This document shows, one piece after another, positions 37,856 through 44,400 of a stretch of DNA of 44,400 bases. Origin of the DNA: Candidatus Venteria ishoeyi. GTDB lineage: Bacteria > Pseudomonadota > Gammaproteobacteria > Beggiatoales > Beggiatoaceae. Below the pieces are notes generated by a model, which searched no databases, was not told the DNA's origin, and saw only the letters and a list, made by a program, of their open reading frames with translations. The position numbers were made by a program, and so were the translations under genes. Within the stretch, counting starts at the first letter, position 1; the number at the start of each line of letters is the position of its first letter. Location: NCBI RefSeq assembly GCF_030378065.1, contig NZ_JAUCGJ010000038.1, positions 1 to 44,400 of the forward strand, read 5' to 3'.

Positions 37856-37943
37856 TAGTACATCAGCAACATTCTATTGTCGGTCTCCATACCAAAGACC
37901 TGTCAGGTCTGAAACCCGTCAAAATAAGCTTGCTGATGTACTA
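37856..37943 (+). repeat. Repeat R1, copy C, with perfect terminal inverted repeats
   Basis: An 88-bp element whose ends are exact complements: TAGTACATCAGCAA at the left and TTGCTGATGTACTA at the right. The central palindrome is AGACCTG-T-CAGGTCT. It is the best preserved of the three copies and looks like a MITE. It lies between the arsR-type gene and the 3' end of the alkene reductase gene. Confidence 0.88.
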
Positions 37944-37965
37944 GCCCTCCTTAGCCTGACTGGCT

Positions 37966-39096
37966 CTATACTGAAGGGGAATACAGTGGATAGTCCGTAT
38001 ATCCAACTTCTGTTCCGCCAAACATCGTATTGGGATCAAGAGGGTTTAGAGGCCAGTTATTTTTTATCCGTTCCGGCAGATCAGCATTAGCAATAAAGGG
38101 ACGACCAAAGCCAAAGATATCACCTAAACCCGCTTCCAGCATACGGCATGATTTTTCTGCGGTGTATTTGCCTGCATACATGATTAGCCCACTGAAACTT
38201 TTGCGAACCTCCTGACAGAACAACTCTGGCAAGTCAGGGGCATTGTCCCAGTCAGCCTCAGCAATAGAGAGGTATGCTATCCCAATCTGTTCCAACAGTG
38301 CTACGGCTTTGATGTAAGTTTGGTGGGGATTCTCCTCCACAAGACCCAGGTAGATACGATCCTCATCTGTGGTTTCAAATAGAGGCGCGAAACGTACGCC
38401 AACTTTATCCTTACCAACGACTTGCACGACTGCCTCAGTGACTTCTTTAAGGAAGCGCAAACGGTTTTCCAATGAGCCGCCATACTCATCCGTTCTGAAA
38501 TTGGTTTTATCTGAAAGGAACTGATTGACAAGATAGCCGTTAGCACTATGGATTTCCACACCATCAAATCCAGCCTCAATAGCATTTTTTGCAGCTTGGG
38601 CGTAAAGTTGAACAATTTCCTTGACCTCTTCTGTTGTTAATGCGCGGGGTTCGCTCGGTTCCGCCAGTTCGCCCTCTCCTGGTGCGGTTTCAATAAAAAC
38701 CTTGACGGCATCAGCGCGCGTAGCTGATGGAGCGACAGGAGGCTCTCCATTGGGTTGAAATGAGGTGTGTGATACGCGACCAACATGCCAGAGCTGCAAA
38801 AATATGGTTCCACCCTCATCATGCACCGCTTTAGTAACCTTCTTCCAGCCTTCCACTTGTTCAGAACTATAAATACCGGGGGTCCACGCATAACCCTGAC
38901 CTCGTGGCTCAATCTGAGTGGCCTCTGTAATCAAGAGTCCGGCATTAACCCTTTGGGCATAATACTCTGCCATCAAATCAGTGGGAATATTGCCTGGCTG
39001 GCTACTTCTGCAACGGGTCAAAGGTGGCAAGACTATGCGATTGTTAAGGGTGTAGGGGCCGAGTTTTACGGGTTTAAATAATGAGCTTGCATTCAT
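37966..39096 (-). CDS. Alkene reductase of the Old Yellow Enzyme family (NemA-like)
   Basis: A 376-residue FMN-dependent ene-reductase that reduces activated C=C bonds with NAD(P)H. It begins L-F-K-P-V-K-L-G-P-Y-T-L-N-N-R-I-V, and the FMN site has P-P-L-T-R-C-R-S (conserved region near 27-34). The substrate pair is in E-I-H-S-A-N-G-Y-L-V-N-Q-F-L, and L-W-H-V-G-R is present. Near the end, D-I-F-G-F-G-R-P-F-I-A-N-A-D-L is typical. I placed the start at ATG 39096 (M-N-A-S-S-L-F); an upstream in-frame ATG at 39147 adds 17 residues not seen in the family. It is likely controlled by the adjacent ArsR-type protein. Confidence 0.92.
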   Translation of the reverse strand: MNASSLFKPVKLGPYTLNNRIVLPPLTRCRSSQPGNIPTDLMAEYYAQRVNAGLLITEATQIEPRGQGYAWTPGIYSSEQVEGWKKVTKAVHDEGGTIFLQLWHVGRVSHTSFQPNGEPPVAPSATRADAVKVFIETAPGEGELAEPSEPRALTTEEVKEIVQLYAQAAKNAIEAGFDGVEIHSANGYLVNQFLSDKTNFRTDEYGGSLENRLRFLKEVTEAVVQVVGKDKVGVRFAPLFETTDEDRIYLGLVEENPHQTYIKAVALLEQIGIAYLSIAEADWDNAPDLPELFCQEVRKSFSGLIMYAGKYTAEKSCRMLEAGLGDIFGFGRPFIANADLPERIKNNWPLNPLDPNTMFGGTEVGYTDYPLYSPSV

Positions 39097-39280
39097 CTGT
39101 AATATGCCTGTATGTGGAAATTGCAAAATATCAATATGAAGAGCCAAAACTAAGCGTTAATTTTCAGCCAACAACTGTGTCAAAAGAAGTGTCAGGATGC
39201 GCATTTGATTGAAAATCGCTATACGTTTTTACAGTTATCTACTAAATATTCTAAAGGCTAAGTTTTCAGAATATATTAAT

Positions 39281-39311
39281 CGCCATATCTAGGTTTGTCA
39301 ATATCCAGATA
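39281..39311. promoter_or_regulatory. Candidate operator dyad upstream of alkene reductase
   Basis: ATATCTAGG and CCAGATAT flank about 11 bases in the 322-base gap between the alkene reductase and the macrodomain-like gene. A similar ATATTTAGG half-site lies before the ArsR-type gene (near 37724-37735), which suggests a shared repressor. The spacing to a promoter cannot be fixed. Confidence 0.35.
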
Positions 39312-39332
39312 TGTAATAACATCAATCTTTCT

Positions 39333-39360
39333 GCTTCCCACGCAAGGCGCGTGGGAGCCA
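39333..39360. repeat. Solo R2-type hairpin
   Basis: TCCCACGC at 39336 and GCGTGGGA at 39349-39356 around AAGGC match the inverted ends of repeat R2 without its middle part. It may be a deletion derivative of R2. Confidence 0.55.
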
Positions 39361-39417
39361 GAAATAACTATAGCTTCATGGATAACACCCCTTCAAGAGG
39401 GGGTATTCGTTAGATGT

Positions 39418-40416
39418 TTAGAAATTATTTACTTGATGGATTAATGCTTGGATATGAGGATTTGAATGCCCATAACTCACAATGACGACATCAAGACCAG
39501 CATTCCTATAAAGCTTTAAAGAGCGCTCAATTGCGTTTACTATCCATGTACTTTCATTGCCAAATGCACCCCCTCCAAGTAGTGTGAGATAGACTTTATT
39601 GTTGCCAGTTTTTTGGGAATTCAAGATACCTGCACAGATAGTTGCTTCGTATGAAGCCTCTAAAACAATCCTGGCAAACTCTGCCCACAGCATAGGTGAT
39701 TGTTGTGAATAGGCAACGGGAAGTGCCGAACAATAAGTTTGGGTAACGCTGTGTTTGGCATCATGTAATGTTACCTCTGTATTCCACTGAATTCCAATAC
39801 GCAACAACTTTCTCAGCTCATCAATTTCAGCTTCACTTGCTGATTTGATTTTATGGTTGATTTTGATTAGCCCTGCCTCAGATGCTAAAGCATAACCATT
39901 TCTCATTTGCCAAAGACGATTATCTGAATTGCCTAATGCCTCGCCCATATTAGCAAGGCAATCTATTTGATTATCCGTGGTTTGACCTATTTCACCGTGA
40001 ACTTTTGCGAAATAGTTTCGATAAATAGTACCCGCCCCCGCTGCTATGGCGCAAGCAGGCCCCTGTGTTCGATCATACTCATAATCACTGACCCCCTGTT
40101 CTGGTGTAACATTGGGGGAAACCATTTCCAGCAGGTTAAATTGGGAAGCGACTTGAAACAATGAACCGGCATTTACGCTTTCAATATGCAGTTGCTGAAC
40201 ATCAGCCACTACTTCACGAACAGATATTTTTTTAGTTTGGTCTTCGTTGTGTGCAACGCGCTCTCGTAACTCTGCCAAAGATGGTGTTTCTAATAACCCG
40301 CAGCTATATTCCTTATCATTTATATGAGATTTCAATATTTCTCCAGTAACAGATAAGTTTTTACGAACCTGCGTCGGGGACTCTTCTTGGAAACCTGTAA
40401 GTACTTTAAACCACAT
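39418..40416 (-). CDS. Macrodomain-like protein of unknown function
   Basis: A 332-residue protein with no signal peptide or membrane segment. Two blocks recall ADP-ribose-binding macrodomain or PARG-like folds: S-V-N-A-G-S-L-F-Q-V-A-S-Q-F-N near 78-93, and L-L-G-G-G-A-F-G-N-E-S-T-W-I near 283-296, followed by D-V-V-I-V-S-Y-G. Between them is T-Q-G-P-A-C-A-I-A-A-G-A-G-T-I-Y-R-N-Y-F (near 116-135), which appears distinctive. The PARG catalytic Q-E-E is not seen. The gene is divergent from a MazE-like antitoxin gene with a perfect 27-bp dyad between them. A possible GGGG/CCCC hairpin lies at its 3' end (39386-39406). Function is unknown; ADP-ribose binding is inference. Confidence 0.6.
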   Translation of the reverse strand: MWFKVLTGFQEESPTQVRKNLSVTGEILKSHINDKEYSCGLLETPSLAELRERVAHNEDQTKKISVREVVADVQQLHIESVNAGSLFQVASQFNLLEMVSPNVTPEQGVSDYEYDRTQGPACAIAAGAGTIYRNYFAKVHGEIGQTTDNQIDCLANMGEALGNSDNRLWQMRNGYALASEAGLIKINHKIKSASEAEIDELRKLLRIGIQWNTEVTLHDAKHSVTQTYCSALPVAYSQQSPMLWAEFARIVLEASYEATICAGILNSQKTGNNKVYLTLLGGGAFGNESTWIVNAIERSLKLYRNAGLDVVIVSYGHSNPHIQALIHQVNNF

Positions 40417-40447
40417 GTGATATTTCCTTTTTGGGAATGAGAAAAAA

Positions 40448-40474
40448 TAAAGTAATTACATTGTAATTACTTTA
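40448..40474. promoter_or_regulatory. Perfect 13-1-13 dyad between the macrodomain-like gene and mazE
   Basis: TAAAGTAATTACA and TGTAATTACTTTA flank a single base. It lies in the 81-base divergent promoter region, 23 bases before the mazE ATG. Antitoxins of this type bind their own operator, so this is a plausible MazE site controlling both directions. Confidence 0.6.
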
Positions 40475-40497
40475 TAGATTTTATTTGGAGCAGAAAA

Positions 40498-40752
40498 ATG
40501 GCACATCTCATACAGATTGGTAATTCTCAAGGAATACGAATACCAAAACCATTAATTGAAGAGGCACATTTTGCAGGGGCTGAATTGTCTATCAAGGTCG
40601 TCTCAGAGGGTATTCTCATTTCACTTAAACACAAGCCGAGAGAAGGCTGGCAGGAATCAATCGCTACAATATTGGCATCTTCTGATTCAGAAACGATAGA
40701 CAGCGAATGGTTAGATGCTTCATTGATAAAGGATGAAACGCTTGAATGGTAA
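40498..40752 (+). CDS. mazE: MazE/AbrB-type antitoxin
   Basis: An 84-residue antitoxin. The N-terminal swapped-hairpin DNA-binding fold shows I-Q-I-G-N-S-Q-G-I-R-I-P-K-P-L (5-19). The C-terminal tail is acidic and disordered-looking (S-D-S-E-T-I-D-S-E-W-L-D), the part that would wrap the toxin. The toxin gene downstream is truncated, so this antitoxin has lost its natural partner here. Start: ATG with TTGGAG upstream. Confidence 0.85.
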   Translation: MAHLIQIGNSQGIRIPKPLIEEAHFAGAELSIKVVSEGILISLKHKPREGWQESIATILASSDSETIDSEWLDASLIKDETLEW

Positions 40753-40756
40753 AAAA

Positions 40757-40846
40757 ATGCTATCACGCTTTGAGGTTTGGCTGGTGCAACTTAATCCAAC
40801 ACAAGGCAGGGAAGTTAATAAAACAAGACCTTGCGTTATTTCCTGA
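40757..40846 (+). pseudogene. mazF-like toxin, truncated after 29 codons at repeat R2
   Basis: ATG at 40757 begins M-L-S-R-F-E-V-W-L-V-Q-L-N-P-T and continues G-R-E-V-N-K-T-R-P-C-V-I-S, the exact N-terminal pattern of MazF endoribonucleases (about 110 residues in full). The frame then hits TGA at 40844-40846, where R2 copy 3 starts. The remaining 80 residues, including catalytic positions, are absent. It starts four bases after the antitoxin stop codon. It is too short to be an active toxin. Confidence 0.85.
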
Positions 40847-40914
40847 TTCCCACGCGCCCTGCGTGGTAACCCGTGGCGGCTTGCTCCCACACAAGGCGCG
40901 TGGGAGCGAGAAAA
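40846..40914 (+). repeat. Repeat R2, copy 3, at the mazF truncation point
   Basis: The left end TTCCCACGCGCC and right end GGCGCGTGGGAG are inverted repeats of about 11 bp. The core is ctgcgtggtaacccgtggc. It is shorter than copies 1 and 2 (about 69 bp). It begins exactly where homology to MazF ends. Confidence 0.8.
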
Positions 40915-40938
40915 CAACTTGAATTGAACACGGTAATT

Positions 40939-40969
40939 TTTACAGTTGCTGCTGGGATTGGTATATAAT
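40939..40969 (+). promoter_or_regulatory. Possible glyA promoter
   Basis: A perfect -10 hexamer TATAAT (40964-40969) lies 42 bases before glyA. The best -35 is TTTACA (40939-40944) at a long 19-base spacer. No glycine riboswitch or PurR-type site was seen in the leader. Confidence 0.35.
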
Positions 40970-41011
40970 AACCGGTTTTATTTTTATCCAGGCTATACAG
41001 GCAGGTATATC

Positions 41012-42268
41012 ATGTTTTCCCAGTCTATGACCATTGCAGAATTTGACCCAGAAATCGCAAAAGCAATCGATTCAGAAAAAGTGCGTCAGGAAACGCATGT
41101 TGAATTGATCGCTTCGGAAAATTACGCCAGCCCCCGCGTGATGGAAGCGCAGGGCAGCGTGTTAACCAATAAATATGCAGAGGGTTATCCAGCAAAACGT
41201 TATTATGGCGGCTGTGAGTATGTGGATATTGCCGAGCAACTCGCCATTGACCGGGTTAAAGCGTTGTTTGGCGCAGATTACGCCAACGTGCAGCCACATT
41301 CTGGCTCGCAGGCCAATGCCGCCGCTTACCTCGCCTTATTGCAGCCGGGAGACACCATCTTAGGCATGAGTCTGGCGCACGGTGGACACTTAACCCACGG
41401 CTCTAAAGTGAATTTTTCCGGTAAAATATTTAATGCCATACAATATGGCTTAAATCCTGACACTGGCACTGTGGATTATGGACAGATTGAAGAACTGACC
41501 CTGGAACACAAACCAAAAATGGTGGTGGGTGGCTTCAGCGCCTATTCCCGTGTTGTTGATTGGGAAAAAATGCGCGAAATTGCCGACAAGGTGGGCGCGT
41601 ATTTAATGGTGGATATGGCTCATGTCGCCGGTTTAATCGCCACAGGCTTGTACCCCAGCCCGGTACAGATTGCCGATGTCACCACCAGTACCACCCATAA
41701 AACCCTGCGCGGCCCACGCGGCGGCATTATCCTGGCAAAAGCCAACCCCGAAATCGAGAAAAAACTCAATTCTCTGGTATTCCCCGGTACTCAGGGCGGC
41801 CCCTTAATGCACGTCATTGCCGCCAAAGCCGTTGCTTTTAAGGAAGCAATGGAACCTGAGTTCAAAACCTACCAGCAGCAGGTGATAGAAAACGCGCAAA
41901 TCATGGCTAAAACCCTACAGGAGCGCGGTTATAATATCGTCTCCAATGGCACCGACAACCACTTATTCCTGGTCGATTTAATCGACAAAAAACTCACCGG
42001 CAAAGAAGTTGACGCGGCGCTGGGCAAGGCCAATATCACGGTTAATAAAAATACCGTACCCAATGACCCGCAATCCCCGTTTGTCACCAGCGGCATTCGC
42101 ATCGGCACCCCCGCAATCACCACGCGCGGCTTTAAATCGGCGGAATGTCAGCAACTCGCAAACTGGATTTGTGACATTATTGATGACCTGGGTAATGAAG
42201 CTTTGCAACAGGAAATCGCCGGGAAAGTTGAAGCCCTGTGTAAACAATTTCCAGTTTATTCAGCATAA
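41012..42268 (+). CDS. glyA: Serine hydroxymethyltransferase
   Basis: A 418-residue PLP enzyme that converts serine and tetrahydrofolate to glycine and 5,10-methylene-THF. The PLP lysine is Lys230 in [15 protein letters not shown]. The start region [10 protein letters not shown] and the [17 protein letters not shown] block are intact. I chose ATG 41012 (M-F-S-Q-S-M); the frame is open further upstream but enters the promoter. ATG 41027 is the alternative. Length matches E. coli GlyA (417). Confidence 0.97.
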   Translation: MFSQSMTIAEFDPEIAKAIDSEKVRQETHVELIASENYASPRVMEAQGSVLTNKYAEGYPAKRYYGGCEYVDIAEQLAIDRVKALFGADYANVQPHSGSQANAAAYLALLQPGDTILGMSLAHGGHLTHGSKVNFSGKIFNAIQYGLNPDTGTVDYGQIEELTLEHKPKMVVGGFSAYSRVVDWEKMREIADKVGAYLMVDMAHVAGLIATGLYPSPVQIADVTTSTTHKTLRGPRGGIILAKANPEIEKKLNSLVFPGTQGGPLMHVIAAKAVAFKEAMEPEFKTYQQQVIENAQIMAKTLQERGYNIVSNGTDNHLFLVDLIDKKLTGKEVDAALGKANITVNKNTVPNDPQSPFVTSGIRIGTPAITTRGFKSAECQQLANWICDIIDDLGNEALQQEIAGKVEALCKQFPVYSA

Positions 42269-42282
42269 AGGATAAATGAATC

Positions 42283-42798
42283 ATGGCAGCTAAAAAGTCA
42301 GAAAATGTGCCTAAAAATATGGCAGCAAAATATGCTGAAATTACTGCGCTCACAGATGATTTCTGCCAACGGCACTTGAATGATGAATATGCAAAAATGA
42401 TTCGTTACGCCGTTGCGGCAATGGCAAGAAAGCGCCCTTCCCCGCTTGTGAAAGGGCGCGCAAATTCATGGGCTTGTGGCGCGGCACATGCGATTGGTAT
42501 GACTAATTTTGTTTTTGATAAAAGTCAGCAACCAACAATCACAGCCAAAGCCATGTATCAAGCCTTTGGTCTTGCTGAAAGCACCGGGCAGGCGAAGTCA
42601 AAACAAATACGTGACGCGCTTAAAATGAGCCAGTTTGATGGCAATTGGACATTGCCCAGCCGCATGGATGACAATCCAATGGTCTGGATGATTCAAGTCG
42701 ATGGTTTGATTGTAGATGCGCGTCATCTGCCCAGAGAAATACAGGAAGTCGCTTTTGAAAAAGGCTTAATTCCTTACATCCCGGATGATAAAGAATGA
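42283..42798 (+). CDS. DUF6398 protein
   Basis: A 171-residue protein that I take to be of the DUF6398 group: D-D-F-C-Q-R-H-L-N-D-E-Y near 26-37, R-Y-A-V-A-A-M-A-R-K-R-P-S-P-L near 41-55, G-A-A-H-A-I-G-M-T-N-F-V-F-D near 66-79, and an A-E-S-T-G-Q-A-K-S-K-Q-I-R helix-turn-helix-like stretch near 98-110. It starts 15 bases after glyA and overlaps ribD by 4 nt (ATGA), so it is in the same operon. In most gammaproteobacteria nrdR occupies this place; NrdR's zinc ribbon and ATP-cone are not present here. Function unknown. Confidence 0.7.
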   Translation: MAAKKSENVPKNMAAKYAEITALTDDFCQRHLNDEYAKMIRYAVAAMARKRPSPLVKGRANSWACGAAHAIGMTNFVFDKSQQPTITAKAMYQAFGLAESTGQAKSKQIRDALKMSQFDGNWTLPSRMDDNPMVWMIQVDGLIVDARHLPREIQEVAFEKGLIPYIPDDKE

Positions 42799-43907
42799 AT
42801 GACGAATATTATATGGCGCAGGCTTTGCGCCTTGCAGAACAAGGTTTATGGACGACTGATCCCAACCCGCGCGTTGGCTGCGTACTGGTTAAAGACGAGC
42901 AAATCGTGGGACAGGGCTGGCATCAACGCGCAGGCGAAGGCCATGCCGAAGTCAATGCCTTAAACGATGCAGGCGATGCCGCGCGCGGTGCAACGGCGTA
43001 TGTCACCCTGGAACCTTGTTGTATTCATGGCAGAACACCACCCTGCACTGATGCGCTGATTAAAGCCGGTGTTGCGCGGGTGGTCACAGCGATGCAAGAC
43101 CCCAATCCGCAAGTCATTGGCAACGGTATCAAACAACTGCAAGCCGCCGGTATTGAAGTCAAAACCGGCGTATTACAAGCTGATGCCGAAAAACTCAACC
43201 CCGGCTTTATTTCCCGCATGTGCAAAGGCCGCCCCTATGTGCGCTGTAAACTTGCCATGAGTCTGGACGGGCGCACCGCGATGAAATCCGGTGAAAGCTA
43301 CTGGATTACCGGCGAAGCTGCACGGCGTGACGCACAAAGCCTGCGCGCGCGCAGCAGCGCCATCATGACCGGCGTAGGTACGGTATTAACCGACAACCCT
43401 TCCATGAACGTGCGCCCCGGAGAACTGCCGGAGCATTTTTCCATACCGGAAAACCTGCGCCAGCCGCTACGCATTGTGGTCGATCATCACCTCAGCCTGC
43501 CTGCCGATGCCAAATTGCTGGGCCTGCCGGGACAAACCCTGGTGGTCACTGCCAGCGATGATCCCGAATCCCAGGCCGACTTAAAAGCAGCGGGTGCTGA
43601 AGTCTTGTATTTACCGGCAAAAGAAGGCGGCATTGATCTGGCGGCCTTATGTCAATTACTGGGAGATCAGGAAATCAATGAACTCCATCTGGAATGCGGC
43701 GCTAACCTTGCCGGTGCCATGCTGCGCGCCAAACTGATTGATGAACTGGTGTTATATGTGGCCCCGGTGCTGATGGGCGACAGCGCGCGCGGCTTGTTCC
43801 ACCTGCCGGGGCTGGAATTGATGGCGGAGCGTATTCCACTGAAAATTGCAGATATGCGCGCCGTGGGGCAGGACTGGCGGGTGACGGTGACTTTCCCTGA
43901 GGAGTGA
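42795..43907 (+). CDS. ribD: Bifunctional riboflavin deaminase/reductase
   Basis: A 370-residue enzyme of riboflavin synthesis. The deaminase domain (about 1-145) has zinc ligands His50 (H-A-E with catalytic Glu52), Cys75 (E-P-C-C) and Cys84 (T-P-P-C), the same numbers as in E. coli. The reductase domain (about 148-370) starts R-P-Y-V-R-C-K-L-A-M-S-L-D-G-R-T-A and has L-E-C-G-A-N-L-A-G and A-P-V-L-M-G. The start overlaps the preceding gene (ATGA). No ribE follows inside the window. The stop TGA lies within the first bases of repeat R3 copy 2. Confidence 0.96.
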   Translation: MNDEYYMAQALRLAEQGLWTTDPNPRVGCVLVKDEQIVGQGWHQRAGEGHAEVNALNDAGDAARGATAYVTLEPCCIHGRTPPCTDALIKAGVARVVTAMQDPNPQVIGNGIKQLQAAGIEVKTGVLQADAEKLNPGFISRMCKGRPYVRCKLAMSLDGRTAMKSGESYWITGEAARRDAQSLRARSSAIMTGVGTVLTDNPSMNVRPGELPEHFSIPENLRQPLRIVVDHHLSLPADAKLLGLPGQTLVVTASDDPESQADLKAAGAEVLYLPAKEGGIDLAALCQLLGDQEINELHLECGANLAGAMLRAKLIDELVLYVAPVLMGDSARGLFHLPGLELMAERIPLKIADMRAVGQDWRVTVTFPEE

Positions 43908-44033
43908 GGATGAAATAAGTGCAGGAACTGGGCACAGGATTTTCATTCATTTTCACAACGCAGAAAATGGAGAAAAAAACCAGCCCGGTTTCTGAAGTTA
44001 TAAAATTCTCGCGCCTTAAGTTAATGGCACCAA
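43901..44033 (+). repeat. Repeat R3, copy 2
   Basis: It matches copy 1 (18894-19062) at gagtgaggatgaaataag, the cagaaaatggagaaaaa middle and tttctgaagttataaaattc, but lacks the internal hairpin segment (about 40 bases shorter). It overlaps the ribD stop codon, so it too is placed exactly at a gene end. Confidence 0.8.
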
Positions 44034-44221
44034 AATAGTGCAAAAACAGCATAAATCCGCGCTAAAGACCATTCCATTAAAGTGGTTATAGGGTTAAACT
44101 CAAAATAATAATATCGTTCAATGACTTATCAATAAAAACTCATGTTATTTATTAAGACAGGTCGGCGGTACTTATAAAATCAATGACTTACAACGGTTTT
44201 TGAGCTACTTTTTTAAAATTT
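44034..44221. other. Intergenic region, no gene seen
   Basis: AT-rich DNA without a coding frame, between repeat R3 and the possible small RNA region. The frequent T-runs (44206-44224) may be part of a promoter. No FMN riboswitch conserved boxes are seen. Confidence 0.3.
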
Positions 44222-44239
44222 TTTGTATTATCTGTGCAA

Positions 44240-44366
44240 TTTTAAGGGGGTGCGCGGAAACGCCTTGAAAGTGCTTGATTTCAAAAGGTGTTTATGGTGT
44301 ATGGTTTCAGACGCATTGGCCGCTTAGGCTGTTAAAACTTAAAAAACCGCCCTCAGGCGGTTTTTT
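44240..44366 (+). ncRNA. Possible small RNA or leader ended by a terminator
   Basis: A GC-richer block starting near ttttaagggggtgcgcgg and ending in a clear terminator stands alone after 200 bases of AT-rich DNA. TATTAT at 44226-44231 could be a -10 box, but a matching -35 is poorly spaced. A 25-codon frame from GTG 44251 is present but has no good ribosome site. Weak evidence only. Confidence 0.3.
44341..44366 (+). terminator. Rho-independent terminator at the right edge
   Basis: AAAAAACCGCC and GGCGGTTTTTT pair around a four-base loop (44341-44366). It works on both strands in principle. There is no gene directly upstream, which suggests it ends a non-coding RNA or a long ribD message. 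Confidence 0.85.
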
Positions 44367-44400
44367 AATGTCCTGTACAGAGACATAACACTTATTTTTT

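Noticed and set aside
39300-41000. CRISPR array suggested by repeated CACGCG hairpins
   Set aside because: The copies are widely and irregularly spaced, imperfect, and have inverted ends; they are dispersed repeats (R2).
40916-41011. Glycine riboswitch upstream of glyA
   Set aside because: The leader is under 100 bases and lacks the paired conserved glycine aptamer elements.
44034-44340. FMN riboswitch near ribD
   Set aside because: The conserved AGGGTG/GACCGGCGG boxes are absent; one cggcggtac match at 44164 is isolated.

Overview
The window looks like a chromosomal segment of a gammaproteobacterium. The evidence is the complete F-type ATP synthase operon with subunits very close to the enterobacterial ones, a tpiA-secG-tRNA-Leu block, groESL, xseA, a GloC-type hydrolase and glyA-x-ribD. 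Base composition is moderate to slightly AT-rich, and a sulfur- or methane-oxidising lineage (Thiotrichales, Beggiatoa-like or Methylococcales) would fit, but that is inference and no 16S rRNA gene is present.

Layout. 1-7.5 kb (minus strand): a very large FAD/Fe-S dehydrogenase (DUF3683 type), a DUF1287 protein overlapping it by 4 nt, and a two-propeller sensor kinase that stops just after its H-box. 7.7-11.7 kb: a mobile repeat, a bacteriohemerythrin, and a TIR plus STAND-ATPase pair that may be one split gene. 12-19.5 kb: atpIBEFHAGDC, with a repeat element lodged between atpD and atpC. 19.6-23.2 kb: an FKBP-type isomerase, a small AT-rich two-gene cassette (RecF/OLD-like ATPase plus Toprim-like protein, a candidate phage-defence pair) and xseA. 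23.3-31.5 kb: a TonB-dependent receptor, gloC, an MCE protein with a lipoprotein and a small membrane protein, an FAD oxidoreductase, a DUF4178 protein and rubrerythrin. 31.8-35.5 kb: tpiA, secG, tRNA-Leu(GAG), and groES-groEL under a CIRCE-like operator. 35.5-41 kb is a patchwork: paired structured repeats, a group II intron tail (domains V and VI), repeat copies, a secreted protein of unknown function, an ArsR regulator with an alkene reductase, a macrodomain-like orphan, and a mazEF locus whose toxin gene is cut short at a repeat. 41-43.9 kb: glyA, a DUF6398 gene in the place where nrdR usually sits, and ribD. The last 0.5 kb holds a repeat copy and a terminator-ended region that could be a small RNA.

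Three families of short non-coding repeats with inverted ends occur in this one window: R1 (three copies, about 90 bp), R2 (three full copies and one solo hairpin, about 70-85 bp) and R3 (two copies, about 130-160 bp). They sit at gene ends, and one lies exactly where mazF is truncated. The most interesting items are the TIR/STAND pair with a readable linker across its frame change, the ATPase/Toprim cassette, the group II intron tail, the repeat at the end of mazF, the paired 54-nt hairpin units with compensatory changes after groEL, and the macrodomain-like gene divergent from mazE across a perfect 27-bp dyad.
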